From NCBI RefSeq assembly GCF_006874475.1, contig NZ_VIRM01000059.1, forward strand, positions 1 through 60,859: a DNA stretch of 60,859 bases. Reading direction: 5' to 3'. Under the pieces are notes generated by a model. That model did not search any database. It saw only the letters and a list, made by a program, of their open reading frames with translations, and was not told where the DNA came from. Numbering within the stretch: position 1 is the first letter of the stretch; each line of letters starts with the position of its first letter. This document shows positions 33,474 through 41,175 of this stretch, in pieces. This DNA is from Microbispora hainanensis. GTDB lineage: Bacteria; Actinomycetota; Actinomycetes; Streptosporangiales; Streptosporangiaceae. A program made the position numbers and the translations under genes.

Positions 33474-35297
33474 ATGACCGAGGGGCCCGTGATGCCGCCG
33501 CTCGTCGGGCGGCGGCTCGGCGACTACACGGTCGAGGCGGTCGTCGGACGGGGTGGCATGGCCACGGTCTACCGGGCCCGCGACCAGCGGCTCGGGCGGG
33601 CCGTGGCGCTGAAGGTGCTCGCGCCGCAGCTCGCGCACGACGACCGGTTCCGCGACCGGTTCGTGCGCGAGTCGCGGATGGTGGCGAGCATCGACCACCC
33701 CAACATCATCCCGGTGTACGAGGCCGGCGAGCGCGACGAGCTGCTGTTCATCGCCATGCGCTACGTCGAGGGCAGCGACCTGCGCAAGCTCGTGCAGTCG
33801 GAGGGCCCGCTGCCGGTCGGGCGGGCCAACCCGCTGTTCGTGCAGATCGCCTCGGCGCTGGACGCCGCGCACGCCCACGGCCTGGTGCACCGCGACGTGA
33901 AACCGGCCAACATCCTGGTCACGCAGGCCGACCACGTCTATCTGACCGACTTCGGGCTCACCAAGAGCTCCTCGGCCGAGGCCGGGCTGACCAGCCACGG
34001 TCACTTCATGGGCACCCCACGCTATGTCGCCCCGGAGCAGATCCGGGGCCTGCCCGTCGACGGACGCAGCGACCTGTACGCGTTCGCCTGCGTCGTGTAC
34101 GAGGCGCTGGCCGGGCAGCCGCCGTTCCAGCGGGACACCGAGCTCGCGCTGCTCTATGCCCACGTGTCCCACGACCCGCCGCCGCTCACGCCGTACCGGC
34201 CGGACCTGCCGCACGCGGTGAACGCCGTGCTCACGCGGGCGCTGGCCAAGTCGCCGGCCGAACGGTTCGAGACGTGCCAGGCGTTCGTGTCCGCGCTCCG
34301 CGACGCGATCAGCGGCGGCACGGGCGACCCGGCGGCGGCCTCCCCGTCGTATCCCCCGGTCACCCCGTCCCATCCCCCGGTTCCCTCGTACCCGCCGGTC
34401 TCCCATGCCTCTCCGGGTTCTCCGGTCGCGCAGGGATCCGCCGGGACGCGTCCGCAGGGGTCCTATCCGCCGGGCACGCCCACCTCCTTCCCTCCCGGCA
34501 CCAGGCCGCCCGTCACCCATCCCTCCCACTCGGCGCCCACGGCGTCGTCCCACCCGCCCGTGAGCCAGCCGACCGGCGCCGTGGGCCATGCGCAGGGACA
34601 GGGGTCGTACCCTCCCGGATCGCCGCACTCGCAGGCGACCCTCGCGTCGGCGGCCGCGCAAGGCCAACGGCGCGGGCTGCCGCTCGGGCCGCTGATCGGC
34701 GGCCTGGCGATCCTGGTGTCCATCGCCGTCGCCGCCGCGCTGCTGCTCACCAAGGGCGGGGACACCGCCGCGACGTGGAACACCTACCCGGGCAGCACGG
34801 CGGCGCCGTTCACCATGTCCTACCCCTCGTCGTGGGGCGAGGCCAAGACGAACGCCGACCAGTGGATGATCGCCTCCCCCGCGGTGCACGAGTTCGACGA
34901 TCTGTTCGCGGTGCCGGGCAACACCGACTGGTCGAAGGTGAACCCCATCATCAAGGACCAGCCCGATCGGGCCGCCGGGGTGTTCGCCCAGGTCAGCAAC
35001 GCCCTGAGCACATCCGACTCGCCGATGGAGCTGCAGGAGAGCCTGGGCCCGGCGCTGCCCGGCGTGACCACCTACTACGGCCTGCCGACGGCCGCGACGG
35101 TCGGGGCCAAACCCGCGTTCAAGATCGAGGGCGTGCTCAGCGACCCCCAGCAGGGCGGACGGCTCGAATTCGTGGCCTACGTCGTACGGCAGGGCGACAC
35201 GGGCACGACCGTCCTGATCACGTTCTTCTGCCCGCCGGGCAAGTTCAACCAGTCGAACATCGACCACATGGTGAACAGCATCGCCTTCACGTCCTAG
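33474..35297 (+). CDS. Membrane Ser/Thr protein kinase (PknB-like)
   Basis: A 607-residue receptor-type kinase. N-terminal Hanks domain: glycine loop VVGRGGMATVY, Lys47, HRD at 139-141 (VHRDVKPANIL), DFG at 159-161 and GTPRYVAPEQ. A Pro/Ser-rich linker (about 280-400) leads to one membrane helix near 403-428, then a 170-residue external domain with no PASTA repeats. It likely senses an external cue and phosphorylates cytoplasmic targets, possibly the zinc-ribbon tail of its operon partner. Strong ribosome site GGGGGAG before ATG 33474. Confidence 0.95.
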   Translation: MTEGPVMPPLVGRRLGDYTVEAVVGRGGMATVYRARDQRLGRAVALKVLAPQLAHDDRFRDRFVRESRMVASIDHPNIIPVYEAGERDELLFIAMRYVEGSDLRKLVQSEGPLPVGRANPLFVQIASALDAAHAHGLVHRDVKPANILVTQADHVYLTDFGLTKSSSAEAGLTSHGHFMGTPRYVAPEQIRGLPVDGRSDLYAFACVVYEALAGQPPFQRDTELALLYAHVSHDPPPLTPYRPDLPHAVNAVLTRALAKSPAERFETCQAFVSALRDAISGGTGDPAAASPSYPPVTPSHPPVPSYPPVSHASPGSPVAQGSAGTRPQGSYPPGTPTSFPPGTRPPVTHPSHSAPTASSHPPVSQPTGAVGHAQGQGSYPPGSPHSQATLASAAAQGQRRGLPLGPLIGGLAILVSIAVAAALLLTKGGDTAATWNTYPGSTAAPFTMSYPSSWGEAKTNADQWMIASPAVHEFDDLFAVPGNTDWSKVNPIIKDQPDRAAGVFAQVSNALSTSDSPMELQESLGPALPGVTTYYGLPTAATVGAKPAFKIEGVLSDPQQGGRLEFVAYVVRQGDTGTTVLITFFCPPGKFNQSNIDHMVNSIAFTS

Positions 35298-35378
35298 TAC
35301 GACGACTGACTCGACGCCGGTGAGTGACCTCCGGACAGCCCTTGCACATGGGGGCGAGAGGCTGCCCTGACGTCGGCT

Positions 35379-36023
35379 TCATCGCAGGATCGCGGCGGCG
35401 AGGATCTTGTTGATCCAGCGTTCCCACTCCTCGGGCGTCCACCCGCGTACGCCGGTGAGCAAGAGGTAGACCTCGACGCTGACCAAGGTGAAGATGACGT
35501 CGGCCGCCTCCTCGGTCGACAGGCCGGGGCGCAGGGCCTGTTTGTCGGCGAGTTGCCGTGCGAGGGTGTCGTGGGCGAGGAAGCGCTGGTTCTGGTTGGT
35601 CTCCCACTGCGCGGCCATCTCGGCGTCGGCGCCTGCGGCATCGCGGACGATCTTCATGATGGGCGCCACGCGGCCGAAGATGACGCGGCTGTTGGCCAGC
35701 CAGATCGCCAGCGCCCGCCGGCCGTCGGGTTCGTCGCGCACCTGCTCCGCCCAGGGCCGGTCCAGCACCGGTATCGGCTCGTCGTCGCCGACCGACAGCA
35801 CATCGACGATCTCCTTGAGAACCGTGGCCTTGTTCCCGAAGTGGAAGTACACCGTCTGCACCGCCACCCCGGCCGCCGCGGCGATCTGATCCAGGGTGGT
35901 CGAGGCGTACCCCTGCCGCAGGAACAGTTCCCGCGCGGCGTCGATGATCCGTCTCCGGGTGGCGCGCGCTTGAGCGGCTCGGCGGGAGCCCTGTCCGGTC
36001 GCGCTCTTGACAGGGTCGCTCAT
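35379..36023 (-). CDS. TetR-family repressor
   Basis: A 214-residue TetR protein: helix-turn-helix in residues 20-65 (ATRRRIIDAARELFLRQGYA, AAGVAVQTVYFHFGNK), then a helical ligand-binding domain. Start ATG 36023 is 7 nt after TAGGCT, so leaderless. A perfect 9-bp dyad covers its -35 and lies upstream of the divergent VOC-cupin genes, the typical place for autoregulation and control of neighbours. Ligand unknown. Confidence 0.93.
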   Translation of the reverse strand: MSDPVKSATGQGSRRAAQARATRRRIIDAARELFLRQGYASTTLDQIAAAAGVAVQTVYFHFGNKATVLKEIVDVLSVGDDEPIPVLDRPWAEQVRDEPDGRRALAIWLANSRVIFGRVAPIMKIVRDAAGADAEMAAQWETNQNQRFLAHDTLARQLADKQALRPGLSTEEAADVIFTLVSVEVYLLLTGVRGWTPEEWERWINKILAAAILR

Positions 36024-36030
36024 TCGCTAG

Positions 36031-36070
36031 AGCCTACTACAGAGAAACTCACTAGAGACGACTCTAGTGA
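36031..36070 (-). promoter_or_regulatory. tetR promoter and TCACTAGAG operator
   Basis: A perfect inverted repeat TCACTAGAG/CTCTAGTGA (36049-36070, 4-nt centre) lies over the expected -35 of the TetR gene. The -10 TAGGCT is at 36031-36036. The same dyad sits 19 nt upstream of the divergent VOC gene start. Confidence 0.7.
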
Positions 36071-36088
36071 ACTCCCCCGGAGGCGCCC

Positions 36089-36499
36089 ATGACTGCGACA
36101 CTCAACGGCTTCCACCACGTCAAACTCCCCGTCACGGACGTGGAACGCAGTCGAGACTGGTACGAGCGCGTATTGGGCCTGCGCGTCTTCATCGAGTTCG
36201 TCGAAGACGGCACGCTCATGGGCGTCGCCCTCCGCGACGCGAACAACGCCGTCGACGTGGCCCTGCGCCGCGATCCGGTACGAGCTGCCGCGATGGCCGG
36301 ATTCGACCCGATGGCCCTGTGCGTACCCACCCTGCGCGACCTGAAGGCCTGGCAGCAGCGACTGGACGACCTGGCCGAACCGCACGGCGGCATCGTCACA
36401 GGTCACGTCGGCCACGTCCTGGTCGGCCTGCACGATCCCGACGGCATCGAGATCCGCTTCTACCACCCGGCCCAGGACGACCCCGAGGACGCCCGATGA
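36089..36499 (+). CDS. VOC/glyoxalase-fold protein
   Basis: A 136-residue vicinal-oxygen-chelate protein: FHHVKLPVTDVERSRDWYERVLGLRV at the start, then the second half with HVLVGLHDPDGIEIRFYHP. The paired beta-alpha-beta modules and His/Glu pattern fit a metal-dependent lyase, dioxygenase or binding protein. Good ribosome site CGGAGG. It is coupled to the cupin gene and divergent from TetR, so it is probably TetR-controlled. Substrate unknown. Confidence 0.88.
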   Translation: MTATLNGFHHVKLPVTDVERSRDWYERVLGLRVFIEFVEDGTLMGVALRDANNAVDVALRRDPVRAAAMAGFDPMALCVPTLRDLKAWQQRLDDLAEPHGGIVTGHVGHVLVGLHDPDGIEIRFYHPAQDDPEDAR

Positions 36500-36960
36500 G
36501 CTTCGACCCCACCGGCTATCTGCTCACCCCCGCCGACGGCCCCCACCTGTGGTTTCTGGACACCCGCATGACCGTGAAGGCCGGCGCGGACCAGACCGGC
36601 GGCGCCTTCACCCTCATCGAGTGGTCCGCACCCGCCGGCTTCGGGCCACCCCGGCACATCCACGAACGCGAGGACGAGGCGTTCTACATCCTCGAGGGAA
36701 AGCTCACCATCGACTGCGGCGACCACCAGTGGGCAGCCGGGCCCGGCGACTTCGCCTTCCTGCCCCGCCGCATACCCCACTCCTTCCTCGTCACCGACGG
36801 GCCCGTACGCGGCCTGCAGATCACCACACCGTCGGGATTCGAGCAGTTCGTCACCGAACTCGGCCGCCCGGCCGAGCACCCCGGCCTGCCCGCCCCCACC
36901 CCGCCCGACATCCCCCGCCTGATCGAGGCCGGCCAACGCCACGGCCAGCAGATCCTCTGA
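36496..36960 (+). CDS. Cupin-domain protein
   Basis: A 154-residue single cupin: motif 1 PPRHIHEREDEAFYILEGKL supplies His/His/Glu, and motif 2 PGDFAFLPRRIPHSF supplies the last His, giving a likely metal site. Similar proteins are quercetin-dioxygenase-like. ATG 36496 overlaps the VOC stop (ATGA), so the two are translated together and may act in one detoxification step. Confidence 0.88.
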   Translation: MSFDPTGYLLTPADGPHLWFLDTRMTVKAGADQTGGAFTLIEWSAPAGFGPPRHIHEREDEAFYILEGKLTIDCGDHQWAAGPGDFAFLPRRIPHSFLVTDGPVRGLQITTPSGFEQFVTELGRPAEHPGLPAPTPPDIPRLIEAGQRHGQQIL

Positions 36961-37001
36961 CCTCCAGATCATCGCGGCACGGAGGTGGAGTGCCCGTTGG
37001 G

Positions 37002-37847
37002 CTATGGCGCCCGCCGGGTGTGCCAGTCACGCGCGCCGTCGAGGACGGCCCGGTGGACCGCACGGGCGATCCGCGCGCCCCAGACGGAACGCGGGCCGCC
37101 GAACTCCTCCGCCGGGCCGTCCTCCCGTACGGCGACGCACACCGCGTCCGACGCGGTGCCGGTGCAGGGGAAGCCCGCCTCCAGCAGCGCCTGCGTCTTC
37201 GCCTCGGTGACCGTCATGACGGCGTTGACCAGGGCGGGGTCGGAGAACGCCACCGGCACGGCCACCAGGATGTTGATCGTCCCCGGCCGCGGCGCGCGCC
37301 CGCCGGTTTCCGGCATCCCGGCGTCGCCCGCGCCGACCGGCTCGCGCGCGGGACCGGAGACAGCAGAACCGACGGGCTCCCGCGCGGACGCCGAAGCGGG
37401 CTCGGGGGCAGGCTCCGGGGCGGGCTCGCGGGCGGCCGGTAGGCCGGGGTCGGGCACGCCCTCGGCGGTGGGCTCGGGGACGGCCGGGACGCCGGGGTCG
37501 GGCACGCCCTCGGGCGCGGCCGCCCAGGTCGGCACGCCCAGACCGACCGTCGCGACGGCCTCCGCTCCCCCGTCGGCCGCCGTGACGTACCGCTCCACCA
37601 CCGCTGCCGTCATCATGCCGACCCCGGGGCCGCCGGGGCCGAGCGCGTCCATGTGCTCGACCGGGTCCATGCGCGAGTAACCGGCGGCCACCTGCGCGTT
37701 CAGCACCCATTCCCGGGGACCGATGCCGCCGCCCAGCATCGCCGAGGAGATCATCCGCCAGCCGGGCCCGAACCGCCACAGCAGCGTGCCCAGCCGCAGG
37801 CCGTCCTCCGTCCGGTGCGTCAGGGACGGCCGGAGGAGGCCCGTCAT
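37002..37847 (-). CDS. cbiZ: Adenosylcobinamide amidohydrolase with Pro-rich insert
   Basis: A 281-residue CbiZ. WRMISSAMLGGGIGPREWVL, QVAAGYSRMDPVEHM and, late, NILVAVPVAFSDPALVNAV with EAKTQALLEAG match the family, which removes the aminopropanol side arm of adenosyl-cobamides so that cobyrate can be rebuilt. Residues about 109-188 are an inserted Pro/Ala/Glu-rich stretch with VPDPG repeats, making it about 60 residues longer than usual. ATG 37847 overlaps the ATPase stop and follows GGAGGAGG. Last gene of the riboswitch operon. Confidence 0.9.
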   Translation of the reverse strand: MTGLLRPSLTHRTEDGLRLGTLLWRFGPGWRMISSAMLGGGIGPREWVLNAQVAAGYSRMDPVEHMDALGPGGPGVGMMTAAVVERYVTAADGGAEAVATVGLGVPTWAAAPEGVPDPGVPAVPEPTAEGVPDPGLPAAREPAPEPAPEPASASAREPVGSAVSGPAREPVGAGDAGMPETGGRAPRPGTINILVAVPVAFSDPALVNAVMTVTEAKTQALLEAGFPCTGTASDAVCVAVREDGPAEEFGGPRSVWGARIARAVHRAVLDGARDWHTRRAP

Positions 37848-38659
37848 GCCTCCTCCACCATCGAGGAGACCGACGGGCGGACCAGGTGGACGACCGGGCG
37901 TCCCCCGGGGCCGGGCTCCACCCGCACACGGGCGCCGAAGTGCTCGGCCAGCAGCGGCTCGGCCAGCACCCGTTCGGGCGGCCCGGCCGCGACCGCGCGC
38001 CCGGCGGCGAGCAGCACGAGCGCGTCGGCGTACTGCCCGGCGAGGCTGAGGTCGTGCAGCGTCGTCACGACGGTGAGGTCGTCGGCCAGGCGCAGCCGGT
38101 CGACGAGTTCGAGCACCTGCTGCTGGTGGCCCAGGTCGAGCGCCGTGGTCGGCTCGTCGAGCAGCAGCACCGGCGCCTGCTGCACCAGCGCCCTGGCGAG
38201 CACGACACGCTGGCGCTCGCCGCCGGACAGGTGCCCGAGCGGCCGCGACGCGAAGCCGTCCAGGTCGAGCCGTTCCAGCACCGACCGCGTCACCTCACGG
38301 TCCCGGGCGCTCTCGCTGCCGAGATAGGCGATGTACGGCGTGCGGCCGAGCAGCGCGTAGTCGTAGACCGTCATGTCGGGCGGCAGCGCCGGGCTCTGCG
38401 GCGCGTAGGCGATCAGCCGGGCCCGGCGGCGCGGGCGCAGGTCGTCGACGGCCGTCCCCGCGACGAGCACCTCGCCCTCCCGCGGCACCAGCCCGGCGAC
38501 GGCCCGCAGGAGCGTGGACTTGCCCGCGCCGTTCGGCCCGATGATCGCCAGCCACTGGCCGGGGGCGGCCGACAGCGTGACGTCCGTGAGCACCCGCCGC
38601 CCGCCCAGCGTGACGCCCACGCCGCGCGTCTCGACGGCCGGTGCGGCCCGCCCGCTCAC
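37844..38659 (-). CDS. btuD: Corrinoid ABC transporter ATPase
   Basis: A 271-residue FecE/BtuD-type ATPase: Walker A GPNGAGKS, Q-loop YAPQSPALPP, signature HLSGGERQR, Walker B VLLLDEP and H-loop TLHDLSLA. It powers the permease encoded upstream. GTG 38659 overlaps the permease stop by four bases (GTGA). Riboswitch control and the CbiZ neighbour point to cobalamin or cobinamide rather than iron siderophore uptake. Confidence 0.92.
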   Translation of the reverse strand: MSGRAAPAVETRGVGVTLGGRRVLTDVTLSAAPGQWLAIIGPNGAGKSTLLRAVAGLVPREGEVLVAGTAVDDLRPRRRARLIAYAPQSPALPPDMTVYDYALLGRTPYIAYLGSESARDREVTRSVLERLDLDGFASRPLGHLSGGERQRVVLARALVQQAPVLLLDEPTTALDLGHQQQVLELVDRLRLADDLTVVTTLHDLSLAGQYADALVLLAAGRAVAAGPPERVLAEPLLAEHFGARVRVEPGPGGRPVVHLVRPSVSSMVEEA

Positions 38660-39684
38660 GTCTCCACCCGCCGTGTCACGCGCAGGATGGTGACGAAGAA
38701 CGGCGCCCCCACGAACGCCGTGACGACCCCGATCGGCAGTTCGGCCGGTGCGAGCACCGTACGCGCGATCGTGTCGGCCAGCACGAGGAACGCCGCGCCG
38801 CCGAGGAACGACACCGGCAGCACGATCCGGTAGGACCAGCCGGCGAGCCGCCGGACCACGTGCGGCACCACGATCCCGACGAACGCGATCAGCCCGCTGA
38901 CCGCCACGGCCGACGCGGTGGCGAGCGAGGCGGCCAGCAGCACGACGAAGCGCACCCGCGCCGCGCGCAGGCCGAGGCTGACGGCCTCCTCGTCGCCCAC
39001 CGAGAGCACGTCGAGCAGCCGGCCGTGCAGCAGCATGACGACGGTGGACACCGCGGCGTACGGCGCGATCATGCGGAGCTGGTCCCAGCCGCCGCCCACG
39101 TCGCCGAGAATCCAGGAGTAGATCCGCTGCAGCTCCTCCACCTTGAGCTGCTGCACGAAGGTCTGGATGGCGGTGAGGAACGAGGTGACCGCGACACCGG
39201 CGAGCACGAGCGTCGCGGTGCCGCCGCCCCGGCCCGCCGTGTGGCCCAGCGCGTACGCGAGGAACACCCCGCCGACGGCCCCGGCGAAGGCGGCGATCGG
39301 CACGGCGGTCACCCCGGTGTCGCCGCCCAGGAAGACCACGACGAGCGTCACCGTGAGGCCGGCTCCGGCCGCCGCCCCGAGCAGGTAGGGATCGGCCAGC
39401 GGGTTGCGGAACACGCCCTGGTAGCCGGCCCCGGCCGTGGCGAGCAGCCCGCCCACGACGGCGGCGAGCAGCACGCGCGGCACCCGGAGCTGGAACAGCA
39501 GCCCCTCCTCGACCGGCGCGAGGCCCGAGTGCACGGACACCAGCGGCAGCCGGTCGAGCAGTGCGAGCGCGATGGCGCGGGGCGAGATCCCCGCCGCGCC
39601 CGCCATCAGGCCGAGGGCGAGACTGGCCGCCAGCACGACGGACGCGACGAGCAGCGCCCGGCCGCGCGGCCGGGCCGGGGTCAT
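38656..39684 (-). CDS. btuC: Corrinoid ABC transporter permease
   Basis: A 342-residue FecCD/BtuC permease with about ten helices, the family stretch RVPRVLLAAVVGGLLATAGAGYQGVFRNPLADP (here split for length at GGLLATAG) and GLIAFVGIVVPHVVRRLAG. It forms the membrane channel for a corrinoid. It lies 72 nt after the binding-protein gene and overlaps the ATPase gene. Confidence 0.93.
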   Translation of the reverse strand: MTPARPRGRALLVASVVLAASLALGLMAGAAGISPRAIALALLDRLPLVSVHSGLAPVEEGLLFQLRVPRVLLAAVVGGLLATAGAGYQGVFRNPLADPYLLGAAAGAGLTVTLVVVFLGGDTGVTAVPIAAFAGAVGGVFLAYALGHTAGRGGGTATLVLAGVAVTSFLTAIQTFVQQLKVEELQRIYSWILGDVGGGWDQLRMIAPYAAVSTVVMLLHGRLLDVLSVGDEEAVSLGLRAARVRFVVLLAASLATASAVAVSGLIAFVGIVVPHVVRRLAGWSYRIVLPVSFLGGAAFLVLADTIARTVLAPAELPIGVVTAFVGAPFFVTILRVTRRVET

Positions 39685-39756
39685 GACGCCACCACCGGCC
39701 TCACCGCGTCGCCCGGCACAAGACCACCGAGCGCCGCGCCACCAGGCACCATGTGC

Positions 39757-40707
39757 TCAGCTCGCCGCCTTCTGCACGGCGTCGCTGACGGCCTGGGCGA
39801 GGTCGGCGACCCGGGGCCCCCAGCGGGAGGCGAGGTCGTCGTCCAGCCCCACCACGCGGTCCTTCTTCACGGCGGTCAGGCCGGACCAGCCCGGCCGCTC
39901 GGCCAGCGCGGCGGCGTCCTGCCCGCAGCACTTCGTGTCACCGAGGAAGATCAGGTCGGGGTCGGCCTTGGCGATGAACTCCGCCGACAGCTTGGGATAG
40001 CCGCCCGCCGCGTCCGGTGCCTCGTCGGCGATGTTCTTCAGGCCGAACAGGCTGTAGACCTGCCCGATGAACGTGCTCGACGTCGCCGCGTAGGGCGTGG
40101 TGTCCAGCTCGTGGTAGTACGTCAGCTCCTTGTCCTTCGGCGCCGCCGCCGCGAGGGCGTCGATCTTCTGCTTGACGCCGGTCGCCACCTCGTCGGCCTT
40201 GGCCGCGTTGCCGGTGGCCGCGCCGAGGTCCCTGATCTGGTCGTAGGTGTCGTCGAGTTTGGTCGCGGCGGGTTCGAGCAGCACCGGCACGCCGACCTTG
40301 CCGAGCCCGGCGACCACGCCCTCCAGGTCGTTGGCGAGCACCACGAGGTCGGGCTTGGCGGCGACGATCGCCTCGACGTTGGGCTTGAACCCCGACAGCG
40401 AGGTCTTGGGCGCCTCGGGCGGGTAGTTCGACTGATCGTCCACCGCCGTCACCTGCGCGCCCGCGCCGATCGCGAACAGGATCTCGGTGGCCGTCGGGGA
40501 CAGCGACACGATGTGCTCGGGCTTCTTGGCGATCGTCACCGCGCCGTTGCCCGCCTGAACGGTGACGGGGAAGGCGGCCTGACCGGTGCCGTCCGAGGCG
40601 GCGGGGGTGGGGGTCGCGGACGTGGCGGCGCCGTCGCTCTGGCCGCAGCCGGCCAGAGCGAGCACGCCCAGCACCACACCCGCGACGGCCGTGCGTACGG
40701 GCCTCAC
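39757..40707 (-). CDS. btuF: Corrinoid-binding lipoprotein
   Basis: A 316-residue BtuF/FepB-type lipoprotein. The signal peptide VRPVRTAVAGVVLGVLALAG ends in a Cys lipobox. The mature protein shows IVSLSPTATEILFAIGAG and PDLVVLANDLEGV. I prefer GTG 40707, set 5 nt after GGAGG, over ATG 40719, where that GGAGG would be coding. Directly downstream of the cobalamin riboswitch. A double Cys (KCCGQ) near residue 260 is unusual. Binds cobalamin or cobinamide by context. Confidence 0.9.
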   Translation of the reverse strand: MRPVRTAVAGVVLGVLALAGCGQSDGAATSATPTPAASDGTGQAAFPVTVQAGNGAVTIAKKPEHIVSLSPTATEILFAIGAGAQVTAVDDQSNYPPEAPKTSLSGFKPNVEAIVAAKPDLVVLANDLEGVVAGLGKVGVPVLLEPAATKLDDTYDQIRDLGAATGNAAKADEVATGVKQKIDALAAAAPKDKELTYYHELDTTPYAATSSTFIGQVYSLFGLKNIADEAPDAAGGYPKLSAEFIAKADPDLIFLGDTKCCGQDAAALAERPGWSGLTAVKKDRVVGLDDDLASRWGPRVADLAQAVSDAVQKAAS

Positions 40708-40784
40708 GAGGTCCTCCATCAGGGGGAATGCCGGGAATCGAGGGACCCGCTGGAAGCGACGGATCACCCTTTTCCACGAGGGTC

Positions 40785-40912
40785 GATAGCGTCGGCGCGC
40801 AGCGCAGGCGACCTGGCTCGTCCCCGGGGGAGGGGAACCACAGTTGCGGGACAGCGCCGGATTCTCACCGGACTTCGCTGCGCGGCGCGCGTCGGACGCA
40901 ACGGTACCAATC
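40785..40912 (-). ncRNA. Cobalamin riboswitch
   Basis: On the minus strand the class landmarks appear in order: CCGG-TGAGAAT-CCGG hairpin (40871-40857), GCTGTCCCGCAACTGTGG (40856-40839) and the B12 box GAGCCAGGTCGCCTGC (40819-40804). A closing GC-rich stem can form with bases near 40890-40905. The ACCCT/AGGGT hairpin at about 40766-40785 may be part of the expression platform that hides the btuF ribosome site. It should turn the operon off when adenosylcobalamin is plentiful. Confidence 0.93.
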
Positions 40913-41016
40913 CCTCACGCGGCGTCCACCCCCGGCCCGGCGGCCCGCCGCCCCCGGCGGACGGCGCTCCACTCGGGCGGGCCGTCCACCTGGGCGTACG
41001 CGGCGACGGTAGGGCA

Positions 41017-41041
41017 GGCCCTACCTCCGGTGGTAGGGGCC
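41017..41041. promoter_or_regulatory. GGCCCTACC/GGTAGGGGCC hairpin
   Basis: A near-perfect inverted repeat with a 6-nt loop in the 460-bp gap between the riboswitch and the acyltransferase gene, possibly an operator upstream of the btu promoter. A further GTAGGGC/AGTAGGGA pair lies beside it. No gene is seen in 40913-41175. Confidence 0.4.
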
Positions 41042-41175
41042 TCCCAAGATCGGAAGTAGGGACCGCGTCGCTGCGCCGGGCGGGTCAGCGGCGGGACGCT
41101 TGACGTGCTCGACGCCCCACCACCCGCGGAATCGCCCCCCCCCGCGGCGGCCCGAAACAGCGAAGGCGGCTTCCC

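Noticed and set aside
37844..40707. Iron-siderophore rather than corrinoid transporter
   Set aside because: The family covers both, but the cobalamin riboswitch and CbiZ settle it.
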